A stretch of DNA of 64,000 nt from G963665495 sp963677785. GTDB lineage: Bacteria > Desulfobacterota > Desulfovibrionia > Desulfovibrionales > Desulfovibrionaceae. The translations under genes and the position numbers were made by a program. The stretch spans positions 186,001 to 250,000 of the forward strand of contig CAXXDH010000001.1 in NCBI GenBank assembly GCA_963677785.2. Reading direction: 5' to 3'. Of the stretch, positions 45,462 through 52,975 are shown piece after piece. The notes under the pieces were generated by a model, which saw only the letters and a list, made by a program, of their open reading frames with translations, searched no databases and was not told the DNA's origin. Positions within the stretch are counted from its first letter, which is position 1. Each line of letters begins with the position of its first letter.

Positions 45462-46295
45462 ATGGTTACTTCAGTACTGTTCTTGTTCTCATTGGGGTTG
45501 CTGGCGTCGATTATCCTCGCCATCGCCTCCAAGGTGTTATATGTGGAAGAAGATCCGCGTATCGAGGCCGTCAGCGAGGCCTTGCCCGGCGCCAACTGCG
45601 GCGGTTGCGGATTTGCCGGCTGCGACGGCTACGCCGCGGCCGTGGTTCAGGATCCCAACTGCGCTCCCAACCTTTGCTGCGCTGGTGGTCCGGAGATCTC
45701 CGCCCAGGTTGCCGAACTCACCGGCAAGGCCATGGGCGATTCCGAGCCCCAGGTTGCTTACCGCCGTTGCCTGAAAAACGAAGGCGATGTGAAGTTGAAC
45801 TACGAGTATCAGGGCGTTCCCAGCTGCAAGGCGGCTAAGATGCTCAACAATGGTCCGGACGCCTGCGGCTATTCCTGCCTGGGCCTGGGCGATTGCGTAC
45901 GCGCCTGCCCGTTTGACGCCATTTTCATCGCCTCCAACGGACTGCCTTCGGTTGACGCTGACAAGTGCACCGCTTGCGGCAACTGCGTACGCGCCTGTCC
46001 CAACGACATCCTGGAGCTCATTCCGCAGCGCGCCCGGGTCATGATCGCCTGTTCGTCTCTGGACAAAGGCAAGGCCGTCATGGACGTTTGCAAAGTCGGT
46101 TGCATCAGCTGCATGAAATGCGTCAAGGAATGTCCGGCCAAGGCCATCAAGCTCGAAGGCGGGCGCATTCAGATCGATCATGCGCTTTGCCTGGAATACG
46201 GCCCGGATTGCAACGAAAATTGCACGGACAAATGCCCGCGCAACATCATTCGTTGCCTGCCCATAGGCATGGGCCAGATGCATCAGGCCGCCTGA
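45462..46295 (+). CDS. rnfB: Rnf complex ferredoxin-type subunit B, with extra cluster motifs
   Basis: A 277-residue protein: one membrane anchor (about 3-25), the four-cysteine Fe-S domain (NCGGCGFAGCDGYA near 45-58 and CCAGG), then a polyferredoxin part with CGYSCLGLGDCVRACP, CTACGNCVRACP, CKVGCISCMKCVKECP and CNENCTDKCP. That is more clusters than the short proteobacterial RnfB and resembles the acetogen/sulfate-reducer form. It is the likely entry point for reduced ferredoxin. Confidence 0.93.
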   Translation: MVTSVLFLFSLGLLASIILAIASKVLYVEEDPRIEAVSEALPGANCGGCGFAGCDGYAAAVVQDPNCAPNLCCAGGPEISAQVAELTGKAMGDSEPQVAYRRCLKNEGDVKLNYEYQGVPSCKAAKMLNNGPDACGYSCLGLGDCVRACPFDAIFIASNGLPSVDADKCTACGNCVRACPNDILELIPQRARVMIACSSLDKGKAVMDVCKVGCISCMKCVKECPAKAIKLEGGRIQIDHALCLEYGPDCNENCTDKCPRNIIRCLPIGMGQMHQAA

Positions 46296-46327
46296 TTACA
46301 CAGAACCTCTGCGACGGAGTGAGGTCA

Positions 46328-47317
46328 ATGAAAGAGAGTTCGACCATGAATAGAAGATGCTTTATCAAAGCCCTGGGGGCCGCCGGTCTCGGCTTGTCCG
46401 CCATGCCCGGCATGGCCATGGCCGCCCTGACTGAATCCGGCAACCGGGTGGCTAAAACCAAAGCCCTGATGGACACCATCGTGACCATCACCGTACGGGG
46501 CGTATCCAATACGCAGGCCCAGGAGGCCATCGGCGCCGCGTTCCAGTCCATGGAACGCCACATCGCCGTTTTCGACCGTTTCGACAGCGCCACGCCTATT
46601 TCTCAGCTCAACGCCACGGGCCGCCTCAACGACGCGCCCCGCGAATTGACCGCGCTGCTGACAACGGCCAAAAACTACCACAACGCCACCAACGGCGCGT
46701 TCGACGTCACTGTCGCGCCCCTGGTGGACCGGATGCATTCCGGCAAGGACGTAAGCAAAACCGAACTGCGCGAACTGCTCAGTCTGGTGGATGATTCCGC
46801 GCTGAAGGTTTCGGAAAATTCCGTTCTGCTCGGAAAGCAGGGCATGTCCCTGACCACTGACGGCCTGGCCAAAGGCTTTATTGTGGACATGGCCGCCCAA
46901 ACCCTGCTGGAGCAGGGCGTGAGCAACTACATGATCAACGCCGGCGGCGATATCCGTACGCACGGTGAGAGCGCTCCCGGACGCGCCTGGCATGTGGCTA
47001 TCGAAGATCCGGCCAAGCACAACGAATATCCCGACGTCATTGCCATGCGCCAGGGCGCCGTGGCCACTTCCGGCGGCTACGAACGCCATCTTGGTCTGCA
47101 TTCGCATCTGGTGAATCCGCATAACGGCGGTTCCCCGAAAATCCGCCAGAGCGTATCCGTGTACGCACCCAGCGTAATGCAGGCGGATATCCTGTCCACG
47201 GCGGTCAGCCTGATGACCCCGGACAAGGGAATAGCATTAATCGATACGCTCCCGGGCGTGGAGTGTCTGATTGCTGCGGGACCCGGAGCACTCATCAAAT
47301 CACGTAATTGGGGCTAA
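46328..47317 (+). CDS. apbE: FAD:protein FMN transferase ApbE
   Basis: A 329-residue ApbE-family protein with a Tat-like signal (NRRCFIK, then a short hydrophobic stretch to AMA). The flavin transferase core has FDRFDSATPISQLN, NGAFDVTVAPLV, TTDGLAKGF and YMINAGGDI. It attaches FMN to threonines of RnfG and RnfD outside the cytoplasm. ATG 46328 has GAGG just upstream; ATG 46346 (giving the signal MNRRC) is an alternative. It is the last gene of the operon, before the terminator at 47356-47396. Confidence 0.92.
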   Translation: MKESSTMNRRCFIKALGAAGLGLSAMPGMAMAALTESGNRVAKTKALMDTIVTITVRGVSNTQAQEAIGAAFQSMERHIAVFDRFDSATPISQLNATGRLNDAPRELTALLTTAKNYHNATNGAFDVTVAPLVDRMHSGKDVSKTELRELLSLVDDSALKVSENSVLLGKQGMSLTTDGLAKGFIVDMAAQTLLEQGVSNYMINAGGDIRTHGESAPGRAWHVAIEDPAKHNEYPDVIAMRQGAVATSGGYERHLGLHSHLVNPHNGGSPKIRQSVSVYAPSVMQADILSTAVSLMTPDKGIALIDTLPGVECLIAAGPGALIKSRNWG

Positions 47318-47355
47318 TCCTCCCCAATATCCGAACGCCACGGAGTAGTGAGAAG

Positions 47356-47396
47356 CGCGCACCGGTTGTACAGCCGGTGCGCGTTGTATTTTTTCA
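47356..47396 (+). terminator. Terminator of the rnf operon
   Basis: CGCGCACCGG (47356-47365) pairs with CCGGTGCGCG (47374-47383), followed by TTGTATTTTTTC. Confidence 0.85.
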
Positions 47397-47512
47397 GCCC
47401 AGCCCTACTGGCGGGGTTCAGGCAAATTTTGAACGTTTGTCGCGTCTTTGCGCATTGTTTTTTTATACATAGATGAGCGCTTATGCTTTGAGCAAATGTG
47501 ACTTTTGTTGTG

Positions 47513-47704
47513 TCATTTTTTCATGAGTGCTCGAAGACGTGGTATAATGCCGTAAACCATGGTTGGTACTAAAAGAGCTGTCATGATGCCGGTACGCGCG
47601 GGCATGGGAAATTCCAGGCCGGTCAGGTTGAGTGCAAGAGTCAGCAGGGTTACCAGTAGCCAAACGCAAATCCAAATCGCGCCTATGTAGAGTACATTAA
47701 TCAT
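47513..47704 (-). CDS. Small two-helix membrane protein
   Basis: A 63-residue protein with two hydrophobic helices (about 4-27 and 38-54) and a basic end (RLRALMKK). Its start overlaps the MarR gene stop by 8 bases, which supports it as a real, co-translated gene. No family is recognised, though small membrane proteins next to MarR genes are common in efflux loci. Confidence 0.6.
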   Translation of the reverse strand: MINVLYIGAIWICVWLLVTLLTLALNLTGLEFPMPARTGIMTALLVPTMVYGIIPRLRALMKK

Positions 47705-48149
47705 GGATGTCCTCCGTACTTGTCATGAAGTGATGGATGACCGCATAATACCCGGGGAGGATCGCATACAGTTTCTGTTGGCCTCTTGCGGTCAGAGTGA
47801 TGCGCTTTGCGCGTTTGTCTTGCGAATCCACCGTAATTTCCACAAAACCAGCCTTTTCAAGGCTATGCAGAGTACGGGCCATGACGGGCTTGGAGACATC
47901 GAGCTTTGAGGCAATTTCGCTTGCCATAAGCTGCTGCCGGCTTTCCTCACGATCAATGACGACACAGATCAAAAAGCGCAACTGGGAAAAGTCATGGCCC
48001 GCAAAGTATTCTTCCAGCTCGCGTATGAGGAGGCTGCCCCGGCGCATAAGATGTAAGGCGTCATGCACCATCTCCACCCGCATTTCAGGGAAACGCTCTT
48101 GGTAGCGTTCGAGGATCTGCCGCGTAGGCAGTTCTTTCAGAAAAAACAT
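47697..48149 (-). CDS. MarR family transcriptional regulator
   Basis: A 150-residue regulator with winged helix near 75-115 (SEIASKLDVSKPVMARTLHSLEKAG, then a basic wing QDKRAKRITLTARG). It lies downstream of a strong palindrome (48222-48245), the expected autoregulatory site, and upstream of the small membrane protein gene it probably controls. Confidence 0.85.
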   Translation of the reverse strand: MFFLKELPTRQILERYQERFPEMRVEMVHDALHLMRRGSLLIRELEEYFAGHDFSQLRFLICVVIDREESRQQLMASEIASKLDVSKPVMARTLHSLEKAGFVEITVDSQDKRAKRITLTARGQQKLYAILPGYYAVIHHFMTSTEDIHD

Positions 48150-48221
48150 GTTGGTATTTCCAGAAAAGTTTTACAGTTACAGGAATTGTTACCGGCTTAC
48201 TTGTCGTCTTACGCTTGCTCG

Positions 48222-48245
48222 ATTTAGTTATCATGGTAACTAAAT
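48222..48245. promoter_or_regulatory. Palindromic operator upstream of marR
   Basis: ATTTAGTTA (48222-48230) and TAACTAAAT (48237-48245) are perfect complements around six bases, 73 bases upstream of the MarR start. MarR proteins typically bind such TAGTTA-type palindromes. Confidence 0.65.
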
Positions 48246-48357
48246 GAAACTTACAAATTAGTCAACCCTGGTGAGAACAGAACGGCAAGAGTACGGCTAC
48301 TACCGATTTCAAAACTGCAATATCTTATCTTCAGTCTCCAACAAAGTGAAAACCGTT

Positions 48358-48489
48358 TTATTACTTGGAGCGGAAAGTACTTAACGGCCCGCTCCAGCGC
48401 GGCTATCGCCGCTTGACCCCGCCTGCGGCGTGGTCGTTCTTATAACCGGGACCAACGAAATGTTAAATACTTCGTGCTCCCGGTAATAA
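48358..48489 (-). repeat. Structured dispersed repeat, copy 4 (inverted relative to copies 1-3)
   Basis: Read on the minus strand it is nearly identical to the copy at 21298-21427 (differences such as GACCACG/GATCATG and GGGGTC/GGGGTT). Ends TTATTAC/GTAATAA are perfectly complementary. It sits in a 0.9-kb spacer between MarR and the MamC-like gene. Confidence 0.8.
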
Positions 48490-48545
48490 TTGATTGAAAT
48501 AAAGCTATGTTAAGGTGAATACTTTTGAGGTCGGGGGAGGTGACA

Positions 48546-48686
48546 ATGCGTCCTGACCCGGAAGATTCGAGTCAAAGACTATCTTTTAAAAAAATTTTTT
48601 TTTCTGACCAAAGGAATCATTCCTCAGAAAAAAACCGAATGCTCATTTTTAATGAAAGAGCCATTTGGAACGCAACAATCGTCTAA
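48546..48686 (+). CDS. Possible 46-residue ORF, unsupported by homology
   Basis: GGGGGAGG stands 5 bases before ATG 48546, and the frame MRPDPEDSSQRLSF... is open for 46 codons. A T-rich hairpin sits inside the frame (48594-48634), and no family is recognised. It may equally be non-coding. The remaining spacer to 49051 shows no convincing gene. Confidence 0.2.
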   Translation: MRPDPEDSSQRLSFKKIFFSDQRNHSSEKNRMLIFNERAIWNATIV

Positions 48687-49051
48687 TTCATTTAATTAAC
48701 AGGTATTGATTGAAAGTTGGAAACGGAAAGAGCAAAGAGGTTTTGAAAGCTATCGGAGGTTTGATTTTGATGCTGTCCAGCGATGTTGATATCGACAATT
48801 GTTATCAAAAAATAAATGTTTACAAGGTTTTAGTACATGGTATCATATGTCACAGCGGTAAAGGGCACCCGGTTGGAGGACATACGCCGGATGTTGAAAA
48901 AACGTATGTTGCCCCCTGCCCAGTGCAGCGAACAGGACTTATAATCAGCAGTAAGCGGACTGAAACAAGACATGTGTATCGCGTTGGTTCGCTGCGCCCA
49001 TGCCGCCGGTGGTCAGGTTTAATGGAAACAACGTAAACCCAAGGAGACGAT

Positions 49052-49387
49052 ATGACTTTGCAAGCGACTACTTCACGGACTCTGCTCGGCGCGGCCGTAA
49101 AAAGCAGTGCCGGTATCGGCACGGTGATTGGTGGCGCAGTGGCCACGGTTCAGGACGTCAACCGCGTACACAAAGGTGAAATGACCAAAGGGGAAGCAGT
49201 GGCCGACGTGGGCAAGGAAGCCGTAGGTACGGGCCTCTCCACGGCCGCGGGTGTTGCCGTGGTGGGCGCTTTGGGCATTGGTGGTCTGCTCGGCCTGATT
49301 GGAATAGTAGGCGTGGCCGTGGGAACCAAGCACCTGTGGGATAAACAATTCGGGTACACCCCCAACACTAAGGCGATAGAGGCGTAA
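49052..49387 (+). CDS. MamC (Mms13)-like small membrane protein
   Basis: A 111-residue protein with two hydrophobic segments (about 20-33 and 64-92) and a loop between. The region IGGAVATVQDVNRVHKGE and then MTKGEAVADVGKEAVGTG resembles magnetosome protein MamC from memory, including a Glu and an Asp spaced four residues apart, as in the magnetite-interacting loop of MamC. The ending KHLWDKQF also fits. AAGGAG lies 5 bases before the ATG. It forms a two-gene unit with the next gene. A function in magnetite handling is not implied; no other magnetosome genes are in the window. Confidence 0.65.
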   Translation: MTLQATTSRTLLGAAVKSSAGIGTVIGGAVATVQDVNRVHKGEMTKGEAVADVGKEAVGTGLSTAAGVAVVGALGIGGLLGLIGIVGVAVGTKHLWDKQFGYTPNTKAIEA

Positions 49388-49412
49388 TCATCGCCTGAAA
49401 AAGGAGATTGAT

Positions 49413-49640
49413 ATGAGTCTGGGAAAAATTGTTATTTTTGCGGCGGGAGCCATTATCGGCGGAGTTATAATCTATGGAACCAAAAAATCCGAGACGGTGG
49501 ACAAGGCGGCCACAGCCACTATCAAGGCCGGCGTTAAGGCGCAGGATTGGGTGGCTGACAAGTATAACAAGGCCAAGGATGGTCTTAAGACTGCGGTGGC
49601 ATCTGCCAAGGAAAGCGACAAAAGCGAAAAACCCGCTTAA
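49413..49640 (+). CDS. Small membrane-anchored helical protein
   Basis: A 75-residue protein: glycine-rich membrane segment (VIFAAGAIIGGVIIYGT, about 7-23) followed by an amphipathic, Ala/Lys-rich helix and a charged tail. AAGGAG precedes the ATG; it lies 25 bases after the MamC-like gene. No family is recognised. Its design (Gly-rich helix plus acidic/basic tail) is similar in kind to small magnetosome or coat proteins, which is only a resemblance. Confidence 0.6.
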   Translation: MSLGKIVIFAAGAIIGGVIIYGTKKSETVDKAATATIKAGVKAQDWVADKYNKAKDGLKTAVASAKESDKSEKPA

Positions 49641-49743
49641 GTGTTTTCCAGAGCCTCCCAGGGGCGGGCACGCTGCAGCTTTTTAGTGGTATAGCGCAGC
49701 GTGCCGGCTAATGCCGGGAACAACACACTGCAAGGAGGTGACC

Positions 49744-49932
49744 TTGGCTGGGGACATCGCGGTTCAAGGACCGCCGAACAGCTCCGGCATCCGGTTGCGA
49801 ACTGCACGAGTCAGAACAACCGGCTCCCTTTCGGAGCAACAAATAAAAGCGTTCGGGTACGGGATTTTTCGAGCCGGGAGTCATGCTTCCGCGTACGGAG
49901 GATTCCGGGCCCGTAACGCTTTATTTTGTTGA
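49744..49932 (+). CDS. Possible small protein convergent with nifB
   Basis: A strong AAGGAGG lies 5 bases before TTG 49744, and the frame is open for 62 codons (AGDIAVQGPPNSSG ... FGYGIFRAGSHASAYGG). An ATG start at 49711 is also in frame. The product is basic with no recognised family. The frame overlaps a 17-base inverted repeat (49837-49853 with 49915-49931), so the same stretch could be a structured RNA. A 10-pair hairpin at 49667-49705 lies just upstream. Confidence 0.35.
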   Translation: MAGDIAVQGPPNSSGIRLRTARVRTTGSLSEQQIKAFGYGIFRAGSHASAYGGFRARNALFC

Positions 49933-50187
49933 ATTAAGTCCTGAAAGAGGTTGCTAGGCGCAGCATTGAATTTTTTTTGTCCCGTTGGTGAAGAGCATCC
50001 TGATACGGATATCGTTGGCGAGAGCGTCGGGGAAAATTTTCGGCGCTTCCGGCTGGAGAGCGTGTTGGGATACGACCGGAAGCGCCAACGGGGCATGTCT
50101 CGTCGCGTACGCACCAAGGCGTTTCGTTCCGAGTTCCGGACCCGGCGCTCCCAGGTAAGCGCCGGGCGGGAAGAGTGTCTTGCAATA
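49933..50187. other. Structured spacer downstream of nifB
   Basis: Two perfect inverted repeats: GGCGCTTCCGG (50042-50052) with CCGGAAGCGCC (50076-50086), and CCCGGCGCT (50141-50149) with AGCGCCGGG (50158-50166). The second lies 22 bases after the nifB stop and may end or protect the nif message, though no T-tract follows. Confidence 0.5.
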
Positions 50188-51456
50188 TTAAACGCAGCCG
50201 CTGCCTGTGCCGCCTTTGCAACAGGCGCTCAATCCTTTGGCGCGGCCTTTGAACAATTCCATGTTCGAGCCCGTGTATACCGCATCCAGGCTGCTTTCGA
50301 TAAATCCATTGACCATATAGGGTATTACGCCGTTCTTGCTGAGAATCGCCTGCGGGGATTCACCCACGGCGCTGCAGAGCACCGCCCGGCAATCCTTGAG
50401 CATGGCGGCCAGTTCTTCCCAGCGCTTGGGGCCGCTGCCCACAGGAGGAGTTTTGCGTTCGCCCACTTGGCGGAAACCGGTTTCGGCTTTTTCCCAGATC
50501 TGCAAACGGGTTGCTTCACCCAGGTGCATGTTGACCAGCATGCCTTCGCGGGAGGCCACGGCCACGTATGGCCGCGACACATCAATTGAAGGCTCCATAC
50601 GCGAGCAGGCCTCCAGGTCCGGCGCCAGTTCACGCGAACGATCCTTGCAAAGCAGGCCAACGGCGTCGGCCCGGCAGCGCTGGCAATGCGTCATCTGCGG
50701 AATCAGTTCGCCCGAGCTTTTGCGCAATTCGTTAATTAGTTCCTTGCTGGGTTCGGTCAGGTCGGACATGGCCGTGCCCTGGGTCGGGATCAGGGGAATC
50801 AGGTTTTGGATGTCCACGCCCATTCCCGAGATCAAACTGGAGATGTCTTTGATATGTTCGTCATTGATGCCGGGCATGACGATGGTGTTGACCTTGACGA
50901 TCATGCCGATTTGCTTCAGGGCCTTGATGGCGGCCAGCTGACGCTCCAGAAGCAGTTCGGCTGCCTGGCGTCCGCGGTAAACCACCTTGCCGTCCCGTAC
51001 CCACTGGTAGACGCGCGCGCCGATCTCGGGATCCACGGCGTTGAGGGTGATGGTGACATGGCTGACGCCCAGCTCCGGCAACTCGTCGACGTAGGGCAGG
51101 ATACCCAGGCCGTTGGTCGAGAGGCAGAAGATCATATGCGGGTACTTCCGGTTGATTAGCCGGATTGTGGTCAGGGTCTCGTTGGGGTTGGCGAACGGAT
51201 CGCCGGGGCCGGCTATGCCCACCACCGTGATGCGGGGTTCGCGTTCGAGCACCTTGTCCATATATTCCAGGGCCTGGGCAGGATTCAGCACGGAGCTGGT
51301 CACGCCGGGGCGCGATTCGTTGACGCAGTCGTATTTCCGGTTGCAGTAACCGCACTGAATATTGCACTTGGGAGCCACGGGAAGGTGAACACGTCCGCAA
51401 CTTCCGGCGGCTTCCTTGTTGAAACAGGGATGGCGGGTAAAATCTTTGATACGCAT
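50188..51456 (-). CDS. nifB: Nitrogenase cofactor biosynthesis radical SAM protein NifB, with C-terminal NifX-like domain
   Basis: A 422-residue protein. Radical SAM cluster CNIQCGYC near 31-38, NifB-specific cysteines (HPCFNKEAAGSCG, CNRKYDC, and MTHCQRCRAD near 258) and GIAGPGDPFANP are all present. It fuses two 4Fe-4S clusters with a carbide carbon to make NifB-co. The C-terminal 110 residues (YVAVASREGMLVNMHLGEA) form a NifX/NafY-type cofactor-binding domain. AAGGAG lies before the ATG. It is the last gene of the operon, 12 bases after nifN. Confidence 0.95.
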   Translation of the reverse strand: MRIKDFTRHPCFNKEAAGSCGRVHLPVAPKCNIQCGYCNRKYDCVNESRPGVTSSVLNPAQALEYMDKVLEREPRITVVGIAGPGDPFANPNETLTTIRLINRKYPHMIFCLSTNGLGILPYVDELPELGVSHVTITLNAVDPEIGARVYQWVRDGKVVYRGRQAAELLLERQLAAIKALKQIGMIVKVNTIVMPGINDEHIKDISSLISGMGVDIQNLIPLIPTQGTAMSDLTEPSKELINELRKSSGELIPQMTHCQRCRADAVGLLCKDRSRELAPDLEACSRMEPSIDVSRPYVAVASREGMLVNMHLGEATRLQIWEKAETGFRQVGERKTPPVGSGPKRWEELAAMLKDCRAVLCSAVGESPQAILSKNGVIPYMVNGFIESSLDAVYTGSNMELFKGRAKGLSACCKGGTGSGCV

Positions 51457-51468
51457 GACAACAACTCC

Positions 51469-52824
51469 TTATAGATATCCGTATCCAACAGGATTATCGG
51501 CCTGGTTTTTAGAGAGTACGGCATTCACGATGCGGTCGTAAAACATCTGCGTTCCGCGGTAGCCCAGGAGTTGAATCCGGGTGCCGCCGAACCGGTCGTG
51601 AATGGGAAAGCCCACGCGGACGAGCGGAATATTCCATTGTTTGGCATAGCGGTAGCCTTTGCTGTGTCCGACGAGCAGGTCAGGGGCCAGCGTACCGGCT
51701 TCTTCGGCAATGTCGTGGAAGTCCGCACCCGTACGGATGACCGGCAGTTCGCGCAGCAACCCTTCGCTGACGTCCTCGATGGCCTTGGCGAACTTGTTGC
51801 TTTTGCTGCCTGTGGCGACCAGTACGGGATGCACGCCGATTTCAGCGAGCATGGCGCAGAGGCCGATGACCAGGTCTTCTTCGCCGTATACCACGGCCCG
51901 CTTGCCGCTGACGTATTTGTGCCCATCCATCATTGCGTCCACCAGGCGGCCGCGTTCCAGAGTCAGATGCGCGGGGATTTCCTTGCCCGAGAGTTCCGCC
52001 ATGACTTCCAGTAATCTGTCCGACTCGCGAATGCCGATGGGGAGTCCGATTTTGTGGTTGGGAACCTTGAAGCGTTTCTGGAGCACATCGCCCGCGGTTT
52101 TTACGTATTCCAGAGTCCGGCCGAACTCGATGCTGCCGGTGCTGCCGGACATGGCTTTGATGGATGCCAGGGGCGTACCGCCCGAAGGCAAAATTTCATA
52201 ATCTTCCAGCGCGGGCGCATCCAAAGTCTCGGAAATATCCGGCAGGATGGTCGCGGGCTGGTCAAAATACATGCAGAGTTCCTTGAGGTAGCGGATATCC
52301 GCAGGAGATACGAAGCCCGGCATGATGTTGATGCTGCCGTTGGGTGCGGATTCCTCTTTCACCAACTGCTCGGCCACGGCGCGTACTGCGTGGTGCCAGC
52401 CTTCCATATGTGTGCCCGAATAGCTGGGCGTGGAAACGTGGACCAGATCGCAGAGCCCCAGGTCGCCGAACTCGCGGAGAAATTCGTCGATGATCATGCC
52501 CAGGTCATCGCCGATGGTTTCGGTCAGGCAGGTGGAAGCCACGCCGATAACGGACGCGTGGTACTTCTGCATGACGTTGAGCAGGCCTTTCTTCAGGTTG
52601 GCGCCTCCGCCGAACACGGCCTGCTTTTCACCCAGAGCCGAGGACGCGATGTCCACTGGTTCGCGGTAATGGCTGATAACGTAGCGCCGCATGTAGGTGG
52701 CGCAGCCCTGCGATCCGTGCAGAAACGGAACGCAGCCTTCTATGCCTTTGAATGCCAGTGCCGCGCCCAAAGGCGTGCACAGCTTGCAAGCGTTGGTGGT
52801 TGAAACATAAGGTGAATCTTTCAT
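51469..52824 (-). CDS. nifN: Nitrogenase cofactor scaffold subunit NifN
   Basis: A 451-residue NifK-like protein with CKLCTPLGAALAFKGIEGC and HGSQGCATYMRRY at the N-terminus and CLTETIGDDLG near 115, matching the beta side of the NifEN scaffold on which NifB-co is matured to FeMo-co. The start is ATG 52824 (MKDSPYVSTTNAC) behind AAAGGAG; an upstream in-frame start lacks support. A terminator-like repeat (52875-52934) separates it from nifE. Confidence 0.93.
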   Translation of the reverse strand: MKDSPYVSTTNACKLCTPLGAALAFKGIEGCVPFLHGSQGCATYMRRYVISHYREPVDIASSALGEKQAVFGGGANLKKGLLNVMQKYHASVIGVASTCLTETIGDDLGMIIDEFLREFGDLGLCDLVHVSTPSYSGTHMEGWHHAVRAVAEQLVKEESAPNGSINIMPGFVSPADIRYLKELCMYFDQPATILPDISETLDAPALEDYEILPSGGTPLASIKAMSGSTGSIEFGRTLEYVKTAGDVLQKRFKVPNHKIGLPIGIRESDRLLEVMAELSGKEIPAHLTLERGRLVDAMMDGHKYVSGKRAVVYGEEDLVIGLCAMLAEIGVHPVLVATGSKSNKFAKAIEDVSEGLLRELPVIRTGADFHDIAEEAGTLAPDLLVGHSKGYRYAKQWNIPLVRVGFPIHDRFGGTRIQLLGYRGTQMFYDRIVNAVLSKNQADNPVGYGYL

Positions 52825-52874
52825 GGGAGCTCTCCTTTCCCGTGTAAGTCTAAAATCCATTTCACCCGGAATAT

Positions 52875-52934
52875 GCCTCCGGCGGCTTAAGAACTCTTTT
52901 GAAAAAGGGTCCTTAAGAATCTCCCAAAACTTTT
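52875..52934 (+). repeat. GCCTCCGGCGG-headed terminator-like repeat, copy C
   Basis: GCCTCCGGCGG, then a hairpin (CTTAAGAACTCTTTT with AAAAAGGGTCCTTAAG, two mismatches), then CTCCCAAAACTTTT. Same plan as copies at 12071 and 12219. Here it sits between nifN and nifE inside an apparently continuous nif operon, reading on the antisense strand. Confidence 0.75.
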
Positions 52935-52975
52935 AGCGAAAAGTTTGGAATTTATTACCCCAAAAAAACTGGATG

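Noticed and set aside
48710..49036. Possible 108-residue gene before the MamC-like gene
   Set aside because: No usable start signal, no recognised domain, and composition typical of intergenic DNA.
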